Part shown: positions 6,313 through 9,709 of the stretch, piece after piece | How the letters are laid out: the number at the start of each line of letters is the position of its first letter | Position numbering within the stretch: the first letter of the stretch is position 1 | Assembly: GCA_012270805.1 (NCBI GenBank) | Contig: JAAXHR010000309.1 | Coordinates: 1 to 9,709 of the forward strand | Length of the DNA stretch: 9,709 nt | Source of the DNA: Dehalococcoidia bacterium | GTDB taxonomy: Bacteria > Chloroflexota > Dehalococcoidia > Lucifugimonadales > Lucifugimonadaceae | Direction of reading: 5' to 3' | Notes under the pieces: model-generated | Told to the model about the DNA's origin: nothing | The model's input: the letters and a program-made list of their open reading frames with translations, nothing else | Database searches by the model: none | Position numbers and translations under genes: made by a program

Positions 6313-7421
6313 AGATTACGGACGTAACGCTGACGATGTTCAGGTGGGAAGATTTGCCGGCGGCTCTTCCAAAAAAGCACTCGGTGCAACCCTCCAACTC
6401 AAGCCAAATCGGGTTGCTGAGGATCGGCACCGACGAGGGTGTGGACGGACACGCATTTCTAGGTACATCTAATCGCAGCGCCGAGATCGATGCGCTATCG
6501 CTCATGACGTATTTGAAACCAGTTGTCATGGAGCAGGACCCATTGGCGCGAGAACGGTTACACGAGAAGATGATCTTCTTGCAGAACAACACCACGATGC
6601 GGGCTATTGGGGCGGTGGATGTTGCGCTGTGGGATATCGGCGGCAAGGTCGCCGGATTGCCGATCTACCAGATGCTCGGTTCATATCGTGAGAGCATCCC
6701 GGCGTACGTAAGTTCCCCTCGCCTTGCAACTGTGGAGGACTACGCCGCTGAGGCCGCGGAGATGAAGTCCGCTGGTTGGGCAGCTTACAAAATCCATCCG
6801 CCCGCCGAGGACATACACGAGGATATCGAAGTCTGCAAAGCGGTGCGTGCTGCGGTAGGTGATGACTACCAGTTGATGCTCGACTCGATCTGGGCATACG
6901 ACTATCCCGGGGCTCTCGAAGTCGGCAAAGCGATCCAAGATTTAGGCTACCACTGGTACGAGGACCCGTTAGCAGGCGATGACATCTTCAACTATGTGAA
7001 GCTCAAGCAGCAGCTACACATCCCGATCATGGCCACGGAACACTCGCCGGGTGGCTTCACCGCATACGCCCCATGGTTGGTGCACCAAGCGACAGACTAC
7101 CTCCGCGGCGACGTTGCCGTAAAAGGCGGGATAACAGCGGTGATGAAGACTGCTCATTTGGCGGAGGCGTTCCATATCAACTACGAGATCCACCACGGCG
7201 GGAACTCATTGATGAATGTGGCAAACCTTCACTGCGCCATGGCGATCAAGAACACAGAGATGTTTGAGGTGTTGCTACCTACCGCTTTGCAGAAATATGG
7301 GTTGGTGCAGGATATCGAAGCCGACGCCGACGGAAATGTCCACGCGATCAAAGAACCAGGTTTAGGCGCGCAGATCGACTTCGATCTGATCGAATCCAAC
7401 AAAGTGGCTGTTTTGGCCTGA
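6309..7421 (+). CDS. Mandelate racemase/muconate lactonizing enzyme family protein (enolase superfamily)
   Basis: A 370-residue member of the mandelate racemase branch of the enolase superfamily, whose members abstract the proton alpha to a carboxylate and then racemise, cycloisomerise or, most often, dehydrate sugar acids. The N-terminal capping domain spans about 1-125, followed by the TIM barrel. The Mg2+ ligands are D192 (LDSIWAYD), E218 (YEDPL) and E244 (ATEH). The second-strand acid/base motif is K161-I-H163, and the opposite-face D268/H295 dyad is present in GDVAVKGG and EIHHGG. A glutamate follows at 317 or 320, as in mandelate racemase. The 161/163/192/218/244/268/295 spacing closely tracks mandelate racemase 164/166/195/221/247/270/297. 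The D/H dyad makes a dehydratase plausible. ATG 6309 follows AAGGA (6297-6301) by 7 bases. It is probably part of the catabolic run; the substrate is unknown. Confidence 0.92.
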   Translation: MKITDVTLTMFRWEDLPAALPKKHSVQPSNSSQIGLLRIGTDEGVDGHAFLGTSNRSAEIDALSLMTYLKPVVMEQDPLARERLHEKMIFLQNNTTMRAIGAVDVALWDIGGKVAGLPIYQMLGSYRESIPAYVSSPRLATVEDYAAEAAEMKSAGWAAYKIHPPAEDIHEDIEVCKAVRAAVGDDYQLMLDSIWAYDYPGALEVGKAIQDLGYHWYEDPLAGDDIFNYVKLKQQLHIPIMATEHSPGGFTAYAPWLVHQATDYLRGDVAVKGGITAVMKTAHLAEAFHINYEIHHGGNSLMNVANLHCAMAIKNTEMFEVLLPTALQKYGLVQDIEADADGNVHAIKEPGLGAQIDFDLIESNKVAVLA

Positions 7422-7464
7422 CTTTAGCTGTCCCGGTGTGGGTAGAGAATCATTTTTGGTGGAA

Positions 7465-8937
7465 ATGGTAGCCGACACAGAGGTACTGGTGGTAGGGGCA
7501 GGCAACGCTGCAATGGCGGCCGCAGTCGCCGCTCGTGAACAGGGTGCTGACGTCGTAGTGCTAGAAAAGGCGCCGAAGTCTCAGCGGGGCGGAAACAGCG
7601 CACTGACCGTTCATATGCGGTTTCCGTACTGGGGAATGGAAGACCTCGTGCCCCTGCTCTCAGATGTCGAGGAAGAAGAGAAGCAGTCATTGGCCGAGAG
7701 AGTTCGTGACTACACAGAGTCGGACTACTACAACGACATTATGACGGTAACTGAAGGTCGGAGCGATCCCACTCTAGCGGGCATACTGGTCTCGGAGGCC
7801 TACAGCACGGTGAGTTGGATGAGGTCATACGGACACGCATGGATTCCGTCTCACGAAAGTCCGACGTCGGCGAATGTCGTCTCATTTAATGGAGGCGGAT
7901 TTGCCATGCAGGGGCGCTGGTTTAGTGCTGCTGGACGTTTAGGCATTCCGGTGCATTACGAAACCAGGGCTTTAGAGTTACTGCAGGACCGCGCGGGCAG
8001 AGTGACGGGAGTGCTGGCTCGGACGGGGAACAGAGACGTCCGCTACAAATCGCGGGCGGTGATTCTAGCTTGTGGCAGTTTCGAGTCGAGCCCGGAGATG
8101 CGGGCCAAGTATCTCGGCGCCGGCTGGGACAAGGTAAAGCTCCGGGGCGTACCGTTCAATACCGGCGACGGTCTCAACATGGCCTTAGAGTTGGGTGCTC
8201 AGCCGTATGGAAGTTGGTCGACCTGTCACGCGTCTCCTCAGGATTCGAACAGACCCGATTACGATATCCCCGGTCCTGGCGTAAGTGGTGTGTACTGGAG
8301 CCGCTACTCCTATCCCTTCGGGATCATGGTCAATGTCGATGGGTGTCGGTTCGTCGATGAGGGCGAGACGTGGCGAGGCCTCACCTATGCGAAGACCGGG
8401 CGCGCCATTCTGTCCCAGCCCGGAGGGCTCGCGTTTCAGATCTTCGACGCCGAACAGAGACGCAAGGGGTTGATTCGTGGATACGAAGATGCGACAGTTT
8501 TCAAATCGAACACCCTAGAATCACTTGCGAAAAAACTCGAGATTCGCGATGTGAGGGCGTTTATTGAAACGGTCCATCAGTTCAATGACTCCATTCAAGA
8601 CGGCGAATTCCACCCGTTCTGCCTAGATGGAAAATCGGCTTCGGGGATAACTCCACCCAAGAGCAATTGGGCACTGCCCATAGCCATACCACCCTTTGAG
8701 GTGTATCCGACAATCTGCGGCATGACGTTTACGTACGGAGGTCTAAAAATCACACCTTCCGCCGAAGTCTTGCACGAAAGCGACCGAGTCATTCCAGGAC
8801 TTTACGCCGCGGGCGAGATGGTAGGGGGATTATGGCACGACAACTACCCGTCTGGTAGCGGGATGATGGCCGGAGCTGTGTTTGGTCGCATCGCCGGAAC
8901 CAAAGCGGCGCAACAGTCGCTTTCAGGCAACAACTGA
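7465..8937 (+). CDS. FAD-dependent dehydrogenase, fumarate reductase/TcuA-like flavoprotein
   Basis: A flavoprotein of the FAD_binding_2 (fumarate reductase/succinate dehydrogenase flavoprotein) family, expected to insert or remove a C=C bond next to a carboxylate or carbonyl. The N-terminal dinucleotide fold is VLVVGAGNAAMAAA, with the E-K acidic strand end (VVVLEKAP) and the GGNSALT loop after it. The C-terminus has GLYAAGEMVGG, then HDNYPSGSGMMAGAVFGRIAG, closely recalling tricarballylate dehydrogenase TcuA; 3-ketosteroid dehydrogenases share the fold. No signal peptide and no neighbouring Fe-S or cytochrome subunit are seen, so it is probably a soluble single-subunit enzyme with an unknown electron partner. 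ATG 7465 (491 residues) was chosen because the fold begins five residues later. GTG 7438 and GTG 7459 are in frame, and none of the three has a good Shine-Dalgarno sequence. With the 7438 start it would be 499 residues and follow the enolase-family gene by 16 bases. Confidence 0.9.
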   Translation: MVADTEVLVVGAGNAAMAAAVAAREQGADVVVLEKAPKSQRGGNSALTVHMRFPYWGMEDLVPLLSDVEEEEKQSLAERVRDYTESDYYNDIMTVTEGRSDPTLAGILVSEAYSTVSWMRSYGHAWIPSHESPTSANVVSFNGGGFAMQGRWFSAAGRLGIPVHYETRALELLQDRAGRVTGVLARTGNRDVRYKSRAVILACGSFESSPEMRAKYLGAGWDKVKLRGVPFNTGDGLNMALELGAQPYGSWSTCHASPQDSNRPDYDIPGPGVSGVYWSRYSYPFGIMVNVDGCRFVDEGETWRGLTYAKTGRAILSQPGGLAFQIFDAEQRRKGLIRGYEDATVFKSNTLESLAKKLEIRDVRAFIETVHQFNDSIQDGEFHPFCLDGKSASGITPPKSNWALPIAIPPFEVYPTICGMTFTYGGLKITPSAEVLHESDRVIPGLYAAGEMVGGLWHDNYPSGSGMMAGAVFGRIAGTKAAQQSLSGNN

Positions 8938-8992
8938 CAGAGGGCCGCGTTGGTCTACTGTGAGCCTTAATAAGTGCCGAGACTGGAATTGT

Positions 8993-9709
8993 TCAATGCA
9001 CGTCTCGAGCATTCGCCAATAACTTCTTCAACGTTCCGCCCTGTATCATCTCGCGGTCGTCGTCGGAGATAAATGTCAGATGCGAACGGAATGCCTCCAG
9101 AGATTGAAGATGCGTCATCGCTTTCTTTACAACCGGGAAGTCTGAACCCCAGCAAAGACGTTGTCCGAAGGCTTCGTAACACGCCTCGTAAACCCAATGG
9201 GTTTCGGTATACGGGAAGTCCCACACGCGCTCGGGTCGGCAGAGGTAGTGGAAGCCGGAGAGTTTGAGGTGAATGTTGGGAAGTTTGGCCGACTCAGTCA
9301 CGTTGTCAAGCATCGATTGGGCAGTATCGCCGTAAGACTTAAGTGCCGACATGTGGTGGCATAGGATAGGCACTTCGGGGAAGGCTTCGGCGACTTTGCG
9401 GATCTCGTTCTGGTGGTGCGGCGCCATGGCGATCGAGGCGATCAGTCCGACATCGCGGGCGACCGAAAAGAAGTCCTTGCCTTCTTGGGTATTGAACCAC
9501 CGACCGTCGTCCTCGCTGGCGACGTACTGCGTGAACGCCTTCATCGGCCAGCGTTCCGCTGCTTCCTCCAACCGCTTCGCCGCCCCCGGCATGTGGTACG
9601 TATCTGACCAGAAGGAGTCAACATCGGCGAACTGGTTTAGGCGATCCGGATATTTCCGGACAGCGGCTGCGACGTAATCGTTGTTGCTGGGATTGCGGTG
9701 GATCTGAGC
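8993..9709 (-). CDS. Amidohydrolase family protein (amidohydrolase_2), N-terminus beyond window
   Basis: Partial metal-dependent hydrolase or decarboxylase of the amidohydrolase_2 (PF04909) type, related in style to 2-pyrone-4,6-dicarboxylate and lactone hydrolases. The visible 238 C-terminal residues run from the right edge to TGA 8993-8995. In fragment numbering they include the N-x-x-x-x-x-V then Y20-P-D-R-L-N-Q-F strand typical of the family, the EVPILCHHMS strand with H118/H119, IHLKLSGF near 146, and the terminal barrel motif LCWGSDFP with likely catalytic D190. The frame stays open with family-like sequence from 9593 to 9709, so the ATG at 9592 is internal and not the start; the N-terminal H-x-H metal motif lies off the window. 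It converges on the FAD gene with a 55-base gap in which no terminator hairpin was seen. It probably belongs to the same catabolic theme on a separate transcript. Confidence 0.88.
   Translation of the reverse strand, partial: AQIHRNPSNNDYVAAAVRKYPDRLNQFADVDSFWSDTYHMPGAAKRLEEAAERWPMKAFTQYVASEDDGRWFNTQEGKDFFSVARDVGLIASIAMAPHHQNEIRKVAEAFPEVPILCHHMSALKSYGDTAQSMLDNVTESAKLPNIHLKLSGFHYLCRPERVWDFPYTETHWVYEACYEAFGQRLCWGSDFPVVKKAMTHLQSLEAFRSHLTFISDDDREMIQGGTLKKLLANARDVH

Noticed and set aside
8938..8992. Bidirectional terminator in the convergent gap
   Set aside because: No stem with a flanking T or A tract could be found in these 55 bases.

Overview
The window looks like bacterial chromosome of middling GC, densely packed with genes and with no sign of phage, transposon, plasmid or CRISPR sequence. 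The gene mix fits an environmental, heterotrophic member of the Chloroflexota (SAR202/Dehalococcoidia-like), a group known for many enolase-superfamily, SDR, amidohydrolase and flavoprotein genes. This is an inference from gene content and protein style only; no marker gene settles it.

Layout. At the left edge a complete tRNA-Asn(GUU) gene with an encoded CCA end reads leftward (44-118). A rightward pair follows: a YhbS-like GNAT acetyltransferase (177-698) and a calcineurin-like metallophosphoesterase (700-1758), which lie one base apart and are probably translationally coupled. A TauE/SafE-type membrane exporter (1755-2501, minus) meets the phosphoesterase tail to tail with a 4-base overlap.

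From about 2502 a divergent intergenic region separates the exporter from a rightward gene run: a CocE/NonD-type serine hydrolase (2625-4454), a classical SDR oxidoreductase (4467-5306), an alpha/alpha-toroid (squalene-cyclase-like) protein of unknown function (5334-6221), a mandelate racemase/muconate lactonizing enzyme-type enolase-superfamily enzyme (6309-7421) and a TcuA-like FAD-dependent dehydrogenase (7465-8937). Gaps are short (12-87 bases) and no terminator-like hairpin was seen between the genes. At the right edge a leftward amidohydrolase-2 family gene (8993-9709) runs off the window without its N-terminus.

Taken together, 2.6-9.7 kb reads as a catabolic cluster for one organic substrate or a small family of them: ester or amide cleavage (CocE), alcohol/ketone interconversion (SDR), acid-sugar or alpha-hydroxy-acid dehydration or isomerisation (enolase superfamily), flavin-dependent C-C desaturation or reduction (FAD enzyme) and C-O/C-N hydrolysis (amidohydrolase). 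The substrate cannot be read from sequence. The least explained member is the toroid protein. Several genes use GTG or TTG starts, and two start sites were set from Shine-Dalgarno placement or the conserved domain boundary. No defence system or plainly new type of genetic element was found; the best candidates for novelty are the composition of this cluster, its toroid protein, the enlarged active-site loop of the SDR and a 22-codon leader-like reading frame in front of the enolase-family gene.
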